40,078 bases of DNA from an uncultured Clostridia bacterium (GTDB taxonomy: Bacteria > Bacillota > Clostridia > Christensenellales > UBA1242). This document shows positions 1-9,000 of this stretch, one piece after another. A model generated the notes under the pieces. It was not told where the DNA came from. It worked only from the letters and a program-made list of their open reading frames with translations, and did not search any database. The number at the start of each line of letters is the position of its first letter. Within the stretch, counting starts at the first letter, position 1. Made by a program: the position numbers and the translations under genes. The stretch lies in NCBI GenBank assembly GCA_947629505.1, contig CANRDW010000005.1:1-40078 (forward strand), written 5' to 3'.

Positions 1-63
1 GGGGCTCGAACCCCGGACACCTCGATTAAGAGTCGAGTGCTCTACCAACTGAGCTAGCAGTCC
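1..63 (-). tRNA. tRNA-Lys(CTT), 3' acceptor strand cut off by the window edge
   Basis: Reverse complement GGACTGCTAGCTCAGTTGGTAGAGCACTCGACTCTTAATCGAGGTGTCCGGGGTTCGAGCCCC: D-arm, anticodon arm CTCGA-CTCTTAA-TCGAG (anticodon CTT) and T-arm CGGGGTTCGAGCCCC are all present. Confidence 0.93.
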
Positions 64-87
64 ATATTTGTTATTAAGTTGTTTTTT

Positions 88-135
88 GACCCTTCGATTA
101 AGAGTCGAATGCTCTACCAACTGAGCTAGCAATCC
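88..135 (-). pseudogene. truncated tRNA-Lys(CTT) 5' half (acceptor 5' strand, D-arm, anticodon arm, variable loop; no T-arm or 3' acceptor)
   Basis: Reverse complement GGATTGCTAGCTCAGTTGGTAGAGCATTCGACTCTTAATCGAAGGGTC, then AAAAAACAACTTAATAACAAATAT and directly the next tRNA-Lys. No T-arm or 3' acceptor strand can be found. Confidence 0.85.
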
Positions 136-161
136 ATATCTTCCAACGAAAAACTATGTGT

Positions 162-190
162 ATTATACTACACAAATTTATCAATGTCAA
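162..190 (-). promoter_or_regulatory. consensus sigma70/sigmaA promoter driving the tRNA-Lys-half / tRNA-Lys unit
   Basis: Reverse strand TTGACA-N17-TATAAT (TTGACATTGATAAATTTGTGTAGTATAAT); predicted start about 20 nt upstream of the tRNA-Lys 5' half. Confidence 0.85.
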
Positions 191-212
191 TTAAAAATCG
201 GAAGAAAATTTT

Positions 213-389
213 TTAATCTTCCAAATCATCCACTTGAATAGTTCCGTGCAAGTTTTCAAAATCTCTGATATATCTTTTGATTGCGGTTTCGACTTCCTTG
301 TTTTTGCTGCGACCGTTGAAAGTTGCGGTGTATTCAAGTTTTTGATGCATGACGTTTGATATTCTGAGAGTAAACTTTGGCCTAGTCAT
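213..389 (-). CDS. small ribbon-helix-helix (Arc/CopG-like) DNA-binding protein
   Basis: MTRPKFTLRISNVMHQKLEYTATFNGRSKNKEVETAIKRYIRDFENLHGTIQVDDLED; SD GGAGG upstream of this internal ATG. Confidence 0.65.
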   Translation of the reverse strand: MTRPKFTLRISNVMHQKLEYTATFNGRSKNKEVETAIKRYIRDFENLHGTIQVDDLED

Positions 390-510
390 AAAATGCCTCC
401 ATAAACAAATTTTACTAAAAAATAAAAAAAATTGCTTCAAAATGCCGTCACAATTCGACACATTTTACAAAAAACGCACAAAAAAATGTGATTTTGCATA
501 TAAAAACCGC

Positions 511-1497
511 ATGAAAAACGAAAAAATAATAAACTCAAAGAATCTTTTACACAATTTAAATCATTTTGCAGGGCGAAGGGTTTGTGCAATGGTTAAGTCG
601 AATGCATATGGCCATGGAATGCGTGAAATTGCCGAGATTTTGAATGGCAAAGTGGCGTATTTTGGAGTTGTGAGTGCGGATGAAGGAGCGATGCTTAGAA
701 GATATACAGATGCGCCAATTTTGATTTGTGCAAAGACGGAAGATTTTGCAAAATGCCGCAGATTTGATTTGGAAGTTATGGTTGAAAATGAACGCGACAT
801 ACTGCGTGCAAAAAACTTGGGGATGCATCTTAAAATTGATTGCGGAATGCATCGATTTGGCGTTTCAAGTGAAATTGAAATGAAAATGATTGACAGGCTT
901 TTGGAAGAAAAGGGGATTGTTTTAAAATCCATCTACACACATTTTCCATGCACAGATAATTTCAAAGCAACTGAAAAACATTACAGAAAATTTTTAAATT
1001 TAAGCAGTTTGCTTTCTCAAAAAACTTCAATTTGTTTTGGTGGGAGCGGAATCTTGCAATATCCTTTTGAATATGATATGCAAAGAGTTGGCATTGGGCT
1101 TTATGGATATGGAGAGCCGTCACTTCGGCCGGTTATGCAGATTGCATCCCATGTGACAAAAATTTTTCATGCAAAACGCGGGGATTTTATTGGCTATGGA
1201 CAAAAATACAAAGTTAAAAAAGACGGCGTGTTTGCCGTTGTAAATTTAGGCTATGGGGATGGACTTTTTCGTGGACTTTCATCCAATTTTAAAGTTGAAA
1301 TCAACAGCAAAAATTATGACTGTGTTGGCAATATTTGCATGGACGCCTTTTTTGTTAAAGTTGACGAAAATGTGCGTGTCGGCGACAGGGTGATTGTAAT
1401 GAAAGATGCGCAAGTCTTGGCAAAGCGGGTTGATACAATTTCATATGAAATATTGACAAATTTCTCAAAAATGCGTGGAAAAACCATTATTATTTAA
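511..1497 (+). CDS. alr: alanine racemase
   Basis: PLP-lysine motif MVKSNAYGHG, IDCGMHRFG, GYGDGLFRG, GNICMDAFFV. The ORF-track start (349) looks too long; M at 511 fits the family. Confidence 0.85.
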   Translation: MKNEKIINSKNLLHNLNHFAGRRVCAMVKSNAYGHGMREIAEILNGKVAYFGVVSADEGAMLRRYTDAPILICAKTEDFAKCRRFDLEVMVENERDILRAKNLGMHLKIDCGMHRFGVSSEIEMKMIDRLLEEKGIVLKSIYTHFPCTDNFKATEKHYRKFLNLSSLLSQKTSICFGGSGILQYPFEYDMQRVGIGLYGYGEPSLRPVMQIASHVTKIFHAKRGDFIGYGQKYKVKKDGVFAVVNLGYGDGLFRGLSSNFKVEINSKNYDCVGNICMDAFFVKVDENVRVGDRVIVMKDAQVLAKRVDTISYEILTNFSKMRGKTIII

Positions 1498-1503
1498 ATT
1501 TTT

Positions 1504-1532
1504 TTGCTATTTTTTTGCAAATATGCTAATAT
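1504..1532 (+). promoter_or_regulatory. extended -10 promoter immediately upstream of rsmD
   Basis: TTGCTA (1504-1509), 17-nt spacer, TGC-TAATAT (1524-1532), 6 nt before the ATG. Confidence 0.55.
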
Positions 1533-1538
1533 TTACAT

Positions 1539-2075
1539 ATGAGAATTGACAGCGGAAAACTTAAAGGAAGAAAACTTTTAGAAAATAAATACAAACATAT
1601 CCGTCCAACAACGGACAAGGTTAGGCAGGCGATTTTCACTAAATTGCAATTTTTCTTGCCCGACAAAAGAGTGCTTGACCTGTTCTGTGGAACGGGCGCT
1701 ATGGGAATTGAAGCCTACAGCCGTGGGGCAGGCGATGTTGTGATGGTGGATTGTGATTTTCGAAGTGTCCGCCTCACAAAAGACAACCTTAAACTTGTTG
1801 GAGTTGACCTTAAAGTTGTGAAATGTGATGCCCTTGTGTTTTTAGACAAGTGTGACAGACAATTTGACCTTATCATTGTTGACCCGCCTTACAAAAGCGG
1901 GCTTTATGAAAAAGTTTTGCAAAAAATTAAAGAAAAAAATCTTTTGGCGGAAGATGGCATTATTGTCTGCGAACATGCGCTGGAAGATAAAATCAACTGC
2001 GATTTTTTTGAAGTCATAGACGAAAAGAAATATGGAGAGATTTCTGTGACATATTACAAAGAAAAATCTGTTTAG
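1539..2075 (+). CDS. rsmD: 16S rRNA (guanine966-N2)-methyltransferase RsmD
   Basis: MRIDSGKLKGRKL, DLFCGTGAMGIEAYSRGA, IIVDPPYKSGLY. Confidence 0.9.
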   Translation: MRIDSGKLKGRKLLENKYKHIRPTTDKVRQAIFTKLQFFLPDKRVLDLFCGTGAMGIEAYSRGAGDVVMVDCDFRSVRLTKDNLKLVGVDLKVVKCDALVFLDKCDRQFDLIIVDPPYKSGLYEKVLQKIKEKNLLAEDGIIVCEHALEDKINCDFFEVIDEKKYGEISVTYYKEKSV

Positions 2076-2278
2076 AGATGTTTCGCTTTGCTCAGGATGA
2101 CGGGAGTGGTGCTTCAAAGTTCATTTTTCCATATATATAAAATGTTCCACAGTAGTCGCGCAAAACCGCCAATGAAATGCGGTTTTCGTTTGGCGCGAGG
2201 AAGAGGCAAAATCAAATGTAAAAGCGCCGCTTTTTGCCATGCAGTGGCAAAAACAAGCCAAAATGCAGGTTTTGCCGA
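2074..2278. repeat. dispersed structured repeat, copy 1
   Basis: High identity to 9137-9330, including CTCAGGATGAC, CAGTAGTCGCGCAAAA, TTTTCGTTTGGCGCGA, GCCGCTTTTTGCCATGCAGTGGCAAAAACAAG and AATGCAGGTTTTGCCGA. Confidence 0.85.
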
Positions 2279-2704
2279 TTATTTTTCCGTTTCAAGCAGG
2301 TCGTCAATATGGCAGCCAAGCAGTTTTGCAATTTCAACCACTGTTGAAAGTTTTGGGGTCGCGCCATTTTGCCACCTAAGGAATGTTGAACGCGAAATGC
2401 CAAGTTTCTTTGAAAGGTGAGTGCGTTTTACATTCATTTGTTCAAGCATTTTTAAAAGATTGTTGTAAAAATTTGCTTGAGAAGTTTTATATTTTTTAAA
2501 ATTGTTTTCATTTGTTATTTCAAAAATATAGTCCAAAGAAACTTCGACAAAATTTGCGAAATTTATGCCATTTGCCATGGACGGACAATATTTTGAAAAT
2601 TCGTAAAAGACATTTTGTTTGACAACTTTGTTTTTGTTTAAATCGTCAATTGTCAAACCCTTTTCTTTTAACACATCTGAAAATAAATCAAAATAATTTG
2701 CCAA
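2279..2704 (-). CDS. XRE-family helix-turn-helix transcriptional regulator
   Basis: HTH near the C-terminus: RTHLSKKLGISRSTFLRWQNGATPKLSTVVEIAKLLGCHIDDLL. Confidence 0.8.
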   Translation of the reverse strand: MANYFDLFSDVLKEKGLTIDDLNKNKVVKQNVFYEFSKYCPSMANGINFANFVEVSLDYIFEITNENNFKKYKTSQANFYNNLLKMLEQMNVKRTHLSKKLGISRSTFLRWQNGATPKLSTVVEIAKLLGCHIDDLLETEK

Positions 2705-2816
2705 TTTTTGCTCCTATTTTAATTCTAGAAATAATATTATTTATTTACTTGACTTTAAGACTAACGCAACGCTATAATAATGTGTGTAAACGATTATTTT
2801 TTATTAGGAGAAAGTT

Positions 2817-3086
2817 GTGGATAGACAAGATGTGGAAAGAGTTATTTTAAATGAATTTAGGCGAATTAAGGGCAAGGCGATTATTGGCAAGATGGTTGAC
2901 ACTGAAAAAGAACTTGTGCAAAATATGTCGAAAAATCAACTGCTTGTTTTTGGACAATGTAAAAATGAATTTGAAGAAAGTTTTTCTTTGCGCGAAAAAG
3001 AACTCGTTTCGTTTGTTTTAGATTTTAATCATTATATGCACAGTGCATCTTCCTGCAAAAAGTCCACAAAAATTTGGTTTGATTAA
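2817..3086 (+). CDS. hypothetical protein (GTG start)
   Basis: 89-codon ORF with AGGAG SD at about 2805-2810; no family recognised. Confidence 0.5.
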   Translation: MDRQDVERVILNEFRRIKGKAIIGKMVDTEKELVQNMSKNQLLVFGQCKNEFEESFSLREKELVSFVLDFNHYMHSASSCKKSTKIWFD

Positions 3087-3132
3087 CATTTTTTGTTTGC
3101 TAAAAATTTATCTGATGTGTTAAAATGCTTAT

Positions 3133-5241
3133 ATGAATGGTTTTGACATTGAAAGTTTAAACGAGCAGCAAAAAGAGGCACTTTTATGCACAGAGGGTGT
3201 TGTTTTGGTTACAGCAGGGGCTGGAAGTGGCAAAACAAGACTTTTGACGCACAGAATTTGTTACCTTATTGACAAGGGTGTCAGCCCTTATAATATTTTG
3301 GCGATAACTTTCACAAACAAAGCCACAAATGAAATGAAATCACGCCTTGAAAGCATGGGGGCGCACGGCGTTTGGATTTCCACCTTTCACAGCATGTGTG
3401 TGAGAATTTTGCGTGAACATATTGACTGCATCGGCGGATACACGAAAAATTTTACAATCATAGGCGACACAGACCGCGACAAGATTTTGAAAGACCTTTT
3501 AAAAAAATCTAATCTTGAAGAGGACGAAAAAGACAAGGTTGAAATTCATCTTGACAACATCAAAAACAAGGGGCTTGACATAGACGACTATTTTGAAGCG
3601 TTGAAAGAATATCGCAAAGATAAAAGTTTGAATGTAATGCAAAGCATATGTCATGAATATGAAGAATATTTGCAAAAAAACAATGCTTTGGACTTTGACG
3701 ACCTTTTGAATAAAACGCTTTTCTTGTTCAACAATTTTAAAGACATTTTAAACATCTATGCAAATCGTTTTGAATACATTTTAGTTGATGAATTTCAGGA
3801 CACAAATTTGGTGCAATATAAACTTATCAAACTTTTGTGCGGTGTGCATAAAAATTTGTTTGTCGTTGGGGATGAGGACCAATGCATCTATTCTTGGCGA
3901 GGCGCAAACTATGAAAACATCTTCAATTTAAACAAGGATTTTGAAGATGTGAAAGTGTTTAAACTTGAAAGAAACTATCGCTCCACAAAAAACATCTTGA
4001 CGCTTGCAAACAATGTCATAAAAAATAATAAAGAGCGTTTGGACAAAAATCTTTGGACGGAAAAAGACAGCGGCGATGGGCCGGTGGTTTACACTGCTTT
4101 TGATGAGCGTGACGAGGCAATGTTTGTTGCAAAGACGATTGAAGATTTGGCGTGCGAAGGCTATTCTTACAACGATTTTGCAGTTTTGATGCGTGTGAAT
4201 GCACTTTCACGCGCACTTGAAGAAGGATTTTTATCCTATCAAATTCCATACAAATTGTATGGCGGGTTTAAGTTTTACGAACGCGCTGAAATCAAATTGA
4301 TTTTGGCATACCTATCTATATTCGTCAATCCGCGCGATGACATTTCACTTTTAAAGATAATCAATTTTCCAAAACGCGGCATAGGGGATGCGGGGATTTT
4401 GAATTTGCAGAATGAAGCGGGTGAAAATTCGCTGCTAGAATATCTTTTGAGCGAAAGGTTTAATTTTTCAAAATATCACGCAAAACTTGAAAAATTCGTT
4501 GAAAATATCAAAAAAATGCAACAAAATTTAAAAATTTTGCCACTTTTTGATTTTGTGAAGAGTGTTGTTGAAACTTTTGAGATTGACAAAGCGCTTGCCG
4601 GCAAGGATGAGGACGGCGTTTCAAAACTTGCCAATGTTGACAGTTTGCTTTCGGGCGTGCAAGAATACATGAACGACAATGACGGCGCAACGCTTGAAGA
4701 TTATTTGGCGGAGGTTATGCTTAAAACGGACAGCGACCAAATTCAAGAAAATGGCGTTGTCACACTCTCCACAATTCACTCGGTCAAGGGCTTGGAATTT
4801 AAGGTTGTGTTTGTGGTTGGGCTTGAAGAGGGGATGTTTCCGCTTGCACGAGCATCTTTTTCAAAGGCGGAAATGGAAGAAGAGCGCAGGCTTATGTATG
4901 TTGCAATCACACGCGCCGAAGAGAAAATTTATCTTTCTTATACGGCAAAAAGATTTTTGTATGGCAAGTCGAGTTTTCAAACTCCAAGCAGGTTTTTAAG
5001 TGAACTTGGCATTGTTGACAAAAAGCGAACAAAAATTGTTTCCAATGACTTTGTTGCGGGCGAAAAAGAAGAAGTTTTCTCGTCCGGCTTTCAAGTGGGA
5101 GACAGGGTTTTTCATGCACGCTTTGGCGAAGGTCAAATTGTGAATATTTCAGATGATGGGCTTGTCGCGGACATTCAGTTTGATGTTGGCATAAAAAGTT
5201 TGATGCTCAACATGGCAAAACTTGAAAAATTGGAGGATTAA
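3133..5241 (+). CDS. pcrA: UvrD/PcrA-type ATP-dependent DNA helicase
   Basis: LNEQQKEALLCTEGVVLVTAGAGSGKT, DEFQDTN, VGDEDQCIYSWRGA, LSTIHSVKGLEFKVVFVVGLEEG, RRLMYVAITRA. Confidence 0.93.
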   Translation: MNGFDIESLNEQQKEALLCTEGVVLVTAGAGSGKTRLLTHRICYLIDKGVSPYNILAITFTNKATNEMKSRLESMGAHGVWISTFHSMCVRILREHIDCIGGYTKNFTIIGDTDRDKILKDLLKKSNLEEDEKDKVEIHLDNIKNKGLDIDDYFEALKEYRKDKSLNVMQSICHEYEEYLQKNNALDFDDLLNKTLFLFNNFKDILNIYANRFEYILVDEFQDTNLVQYKLIKLLCGVHKNLFVVGDEDQCIYSWRGANYENIFNLNKDFEDVKVFKLERNYRSTKNILTLANNVIKNNKERLDKNLWTEKDSGDGPVVYTAFDERDEAMFVAKTIEDLACEGYSYNDFAVLMRVNALSRALEEGFLSYQIPYKLYGGFKFYERAEIKLILAYLSIFVNPRDDISLLKIINFPKRGIGDAGILNLQNEAGENSLLEYLLSERFNFSKYHAKLEKFVENIKKMQQNLKILPLFDFVKSVVETFEIDKALAGKDEDGVSKLANVDSLLSGVQEYMNDNDGATLEDYLAEVMLKTDSDQIQENGVVTLSTIHSVKGLEFKVVFVVGLEEGMFPLARASFSKAEMEEERRLMYVAITRAEEKIYLSYTAKRFLYGKSSFQTPSRFLSELGIVDKKRTKIVSNDFVAGEKEEVFSSGFQVGDRVFHARFGEGQIVNISDDGLVADIQFDVGIKSLMLNMAKLEKLED

Positions 5242-5242
5242 G

Positions 5243-7195
5243 ATGGACAAATTAAAAAGAATGAAAGAACTTGTGGATGAACTTTTAATTCACAACAGAA
5301 ATTATTATGAACTTGACAATCCAACCATAAGTGACAAAGAATACGACAAATTGTATGACGAACTTGTCGATTTAGAGAAAGAAACCGGCGTTGTTTTGGA
5401 CAATTCTCCAACTCAGCGCGTGGGCGGAGATGTGCTTTCAAAGTTTGTCAAGAAAAAGCATGAAGTCAGGCTTTATTCCATGGGCAAAGTGCGATCGTTT
5501 GGGGAACTTGAAGACTTTTATTTTGATATGAAAAAGTATGTGAAAAATCCAACTTTTGCCGTGGAATATAAATTCGATGGGCTGACAATTGTCACGGAAT
5601 ATAATGACGGCAAATTTGTCAGTGCCACTACACGTGGAAATGGTGAAATTGGCGAAGATGTGACGGCGCAGGTTAAGACAATCAGAAGCGTGCCACTTGT
5701 CATACCATTTAAAAAGCATATTTTGTTTCAGGGCGAAGGCATGATGACAAACTCTGCTTTTAAAAAATACAACAAAACCGCGGAAGAACCACTTAAAAAT
5801 CCACGAAATGGAGTTGCAGGAGCAATTAGAAACCTTGACCCAAAAGAAACTGCGCGAAGAAATTTGGACTATTTTTGTTATGCAGTTTTGACGGCGGACG
5901 GCAAAAAATTTGAAACTCAAAAAGAAATGCACGATTTTATTGCACAAAATGGCTTTAAAACGGGAGATTTTTTTGAAGTTGTCAAAACAATGGAGGCGGC
6001 AGAAGATTTAATCAACCAAATCGATGTTGTCAAAAATAAACTTGATGTTATGATTGACGGCGTTGTCATCAAACTTAACGAAGTTGCCCCACGCGAAAAG
6101 ATTGGCTACACAAACAAATTTCCAAAATGGGCGCGAGCATACAAGTTTGAAGCGGAAGAAATTTCAACAATACTCAAAGATGTTGTTTGGCAGGTTGGCA
6201 GAACGGGCAAAGTTTCGCCAACTGCGATTTTAGAGCCTGTTCAACTTGCCGGAGCGACAATTTCGCGTGCAACACTCAACAATATTGAAGATATCAAAAA
6301 GAAAAAAGTTTCCATCGGAAGCAGAGTTTTCATAAGGCGCAGCAACGAAGTTATCCCAGAAGTTTTGGGCTTGGCGGAAGAATATCCACATTCAAAAAAG
6401 ATTGTCGAGCCAAAAGTTTGTCCATGCTGTGGCAGTGTTTTGGTGAAAAAGGGCCCGCTTGTGTATTGCAAAAATCACGATAACTGCAAAGAGCAGATTG
6501 TCAGCCGTCTTACACACTTTGTCAGCCGTGAAGCGTTTAATATTGAGGGGCTTTCAGAAAAAAGCATCTTGCAATTTTATGACGACCTTAAATTGCGACA
6601 TTTTTCAGATATTTTCACTTTAAAAAAGCAAGACCTTGTCAAACTTGAAAAATTTGCGGACAAAAAGGCAGAAAATTTGCTTTCCAGCATTGAAAGAGCA
6701 AAAAAGATTGAATTTGCAAGATTTTTGTTTGCAATTGGCATAAGCGAAGTTGGCATTAAAACCGCCAAAGACTTGGCAAAACATTTTAAAACTTTGGAAA
6801 ATTTGCAAAACGCCACATATGAACAGGTGGACAGCATTGAAGACATAGGCGACATTATTGCGCAAAATATTGTTGACTTTTTCAAAGATAAGGACAACCT
6901 TTTGGAAATTCAGCGTTTGTTTGATGTTGGCGTGGAAATCCAAGAGGAAGAAGAAGCAAAATCCAACAAACTTGAAGGGCTTACTTTTGTTTTGACGGGC
7001 ACATTGCCACATTATGCAAGAAGCGACATGACAAAAATAATCGAAGAAAATGGCGGCAAAACGGCGTCATCCGTGTCAAAAAACACATCATATGTTTTGG
7101 CGGGCGAAGAAGCGGGCAGCAAACTCGACAAAGCAAAATCGCTTGGCATCAAAATCATAAGCGAAAGCGAATTTTTTGAAACTTTCAAAATTTAG
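5243..7195 (+). CDS. ligA: NAD-dependent DNA ligase LigA
   Basis: EYKFDGLTI active site, ATTRGNGEIGEDVT, zinc-finger CPCCGS...C, C-terminal BRCT. Start at 5243 after GGAGG SD. Confidence 0.96.
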   Translation: MDKLKRMKELVDELLIHNRNYYELDNPTISDKEYDKLYDELVDLEKETGVVLDNSPTQRVGGDVLSKFVKKKHEVRLYSMGKVRSFGELEDFYFDMKKYVKNPTFAVEYKFDGLTIVTEYNDGKFVSATTRGNGEIGEDVTAQVKTIRSVPLVIPFKKHILFQGEGMMTNSAFKKYNKTAEEPLKNPRNGVAGAIRNLDPKETARRNLDYFCYAVLTADGKKFETQKEMHDFIAQNGFKTGDFFEVVKTMEAAEDLINQIDVVKNKLDVMIDGVVIKLNEVAPREKIGYTNKFPKWARAYKFEAEEISTILKDVVWQVGRTGKVSPTAILEPVQLAGATISRATLNNIEDIKKKKVSIGSRVFIRRSNEVIPEVLGLAEEYPHSKKIVEPKVCPCCGSVLVKKGPLVYCKNHDNCKEQIVSRLTHFVSREAFNIEGLSEKSILQFYDDLKLRHFSDIFTLKKQDLVKLEKFADKKAENLLSSIERAKKIEFARFLFAIGISEVGIKTAKDLAKHFKTLENLQNATYEQVDSIEDIGDIIAQNIVDFFKDKDNLLEIQRLFDVGVEIQEEEEAKSNKLEGLTFVLTGTLPHYARSDMTKIIEENGGKTASSVSKNTSYVLAGEEAGSKLDKAKSLGIKIISESEFFETFKI

Positions 7196-7256
7196 CCAAT
7201 TTATTTGGTAAATTATATAAAAAATGTTATAATAAAGTTAGAAAAAGGAGATTTTT

Positions 7257-7694
7257 ATGCCAGGCCCTAATTGCCCTAAATGTGGGAAGCCTATGACACC
7301 AAAACAACTGCTTAATTTTAATTTTGCACTTCAATATATTATTGATGTTGTCACAAGTGCAGGAGTCAAAGCAGTTACAGATCAAGAGTTTGCTTGCAAA
7401 AGAAAAGTTAAGAATGAAAAGTATAAAGATTGGCTTCCTTTAAAGAAAGAATATGATAAAAAAATGGAAGAACGCCAAAAGGTGATCGATAGGAACAACA
7501 AAATGCCGATTGGACTGTTAAGGAAGAAAGTTCCACCACCACCGCCACCAATTCCGCCAGAACCACCAAAAATGGTCCCATGCGAGAATCATTGGACTGA
7601 AAAACCTACAGGGAGGTTCAATGAGTCCGTGGCAAAAAAGGCAAGGCCAGATTTTTATTACGCTGATGGGAGAAAAGTCCAAAAAATTTTTTAA
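7257..7694 (+). CDS. hypothetical protein with N-terminal CxxC and poly-proline segment
   Basis: MPGPNCPKCGKPM...KKVPPPPPPIPPEPPKM...; SD AAGGAG upstream. Confidence 0.7.
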   Translation: MPGPNCPKCGKPMTPKQLLNFNFALQYIIDVVTSAGVKAVTDQEFACKRKVKNEKYKDWLPLKKEYDKKMEERQKVIDRNNKMPIGLLRKKVPPPPPPIPPEPPKMVPCENHWTEKPTGRFNESVAKKARPDFYYADGRKVQKIF

Positions 7695-7699
7695 AATGC

Positions 7700-7729
7700 T
7701 TGACAGGAATAGTGTGTTTGTTGTATAAT
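7700..7729 (+). promoter_or_regulatory. promoter of the str operon (rpsL)
   Basis: TTGACA (7700-7705), 18-nt spacer, TATAAT (7724-7729). Confidence 0.85.
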
Positions 7730-7732
7730 GTG

Positions 7733-7757
7733 CATAGTTTCGTTGTCGGAAACTATG
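7733..7757 (+). promoter_or_regulatory. 5'-terminal hairpin of the rpsL leader
   Basis: CATAGTTTC-N7-GAAACTATG perfect 9-bp stem just downstream of the -10 box. Confidence 0.6.
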
Positions 7758-7939
7758 CTTTGACAAAAAGCAGAAACAAACAACAGGTGGCAAGTTTTAT
7801 ATTGTTTCACCGATTTAGGCAGGTTTGCTTAAAGTCGCTTTGCGATTGTGTTGTTCATGTTTATTTCAAAAAGCATTTTTCATGGCGCGAAATTTTCGCG
7901 TCATTTTTTATGACAAATTTTAATTAAAAGGAGAAAAAG

Positions 7940-8320
7940 ATGTCTACATTTAACCAATTACTTAGAAAAGGAAGAAAAACTTTTGAAAAAAAGAAAAAAG
8001 CACCTCTTCTTGAAGAATGCCCACAAAAACGTGGCGTTTGCCTTTCTGTGAGAACTGCAACACCTAGAAAGCCTAACTCCGCTCTTCGTAAAATTGCCAG
8101 AGTTAAACTTTCAAATGGTCAAGAAGGAACTTGCTATATTCCTGGAATCGGTCACAACTTGCAAGAACACAGCGTTGTCCTTGTTCGTGGCGGACGTGTG
8201 AAAGACCTCCCTGGTGTGCGTTATCACATCATTCGCGGAACTTTGGACACTGCCGGCGTTGCAAACCGCAAACAAGGCCGTTCTAAATATGGCGCTAAAA
8301 AACCTAAATCAGGAAAATAA
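7940..8320 (+). CDS. rpsL: 30S ribosomal protein S12
   Basis: [13 protein letters not shown]...[34 protein letters not shown]. Confidence 0.98.
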   Translation: MSTFNQLLRKGRKTFEKKKKAPLLEECPQKRGVCLSVRTATPRKPNSALRKIARVKLSNGQEGTCYIPGIGHNLQEHSVVLVRGGRVKDLPGVRYHIIRGTLDTAGVANRKQGRSKYGAKKPKSGK

Positions 8321-8499
8321 ACTTTTCTTTTATGCGCTAAAAGAAAAGTTAACAAAAGAAAACGCCGGGGACTTTCGATTTTCCCCGGACCCCTTAAAAC
8401 GACTTACTTTAAAAAAGTAAGCAAATGCGGGCAGTGTTGCAAGCAAATTTGTTGATTTTGCAAATTGTAGAAGTTTAAAGGGGATGCGTCTAGGACGCA
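8320..8499 (+). promoter_or_regulatory. structured rpsL-rpsG intergenic RNA region
   Basis: Hairpins 8320-8332/8338-8350 (13 bp), 8365-8371/8382-8388, 8403-8410/8414-8421 and 8485-8490/8494-8499; long-range CCCCTTAAAAC/GTTTAAAGGGG (8390-8400/8473-8483). Confidence 0.55.
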
Positions 8500-8526
8500 A
8501 AAAAATTTTTAAAAGGAGTTATAATC

Positions 8527-9000
8527 ATGCCAAGAAGAAATAGTGCGGTTAAGAAAGAAGTTTTGCCTGATCCAATCTATGGCAACAAAGTTGTGACAAA
8601 ACTTATCAACCAAGTTATGATGAGCGGTAAAAAAGGCCTTGCACAAAGAATTGTTTATGGTTCTTTCGACATTATCAAAGAAAAAACAAGCCTTGAACCT
8701 CTCGATGTTTGCTTGACCGCAATTGAAAATGTAAAACCTATGCTTGAAACTAAAGGACGCCGTGTTGGTGGGGCAACTTACCAAGTTCCTATGGAAATCC
8801 GTCCAGAACGCCGTCAAACTCTTGCTATTCGTTGGATTGTCAACAACGCAAGAAAACGCACAGGCGAAAGAAATATGGATGAAAAACTTGCCGGCGAACT
8901 TATCGATGCATACAACAACACAGGCGCTTCAATCAAAAAGCGTGACGAAATGCACAGAATGGCTGAGGCAAATAAGGCGTTTGCACACTACAAGTGGTAA
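8527..9000 (+). CDS. rpsG: 30S ribosomal protein S7
   Basis: [37 protein letters not shown]. Confidence 0.98.
   Translation: MPRRNSAVKKEVLPDPIYGNKVVTKLINQVMMSGKKGLAQRIVYGSFDIIKEKTSLEPLDVCLTAIENVKPMLETKGRRVGGATYQVPMEIRPERRQTLAIRWIVNNARKRTGERNMDEKLAGELIDAYNNTGASIKKRDEMHRMAEANKAFAHYKW

Noticed and set aside
1842-2117. 91-aa minus-strand ORF (MKHHSRHPEQSE...)
   Set aside because: Spurious: runs from the repeat motif CTCAGGATGAC into antisense rsmD.
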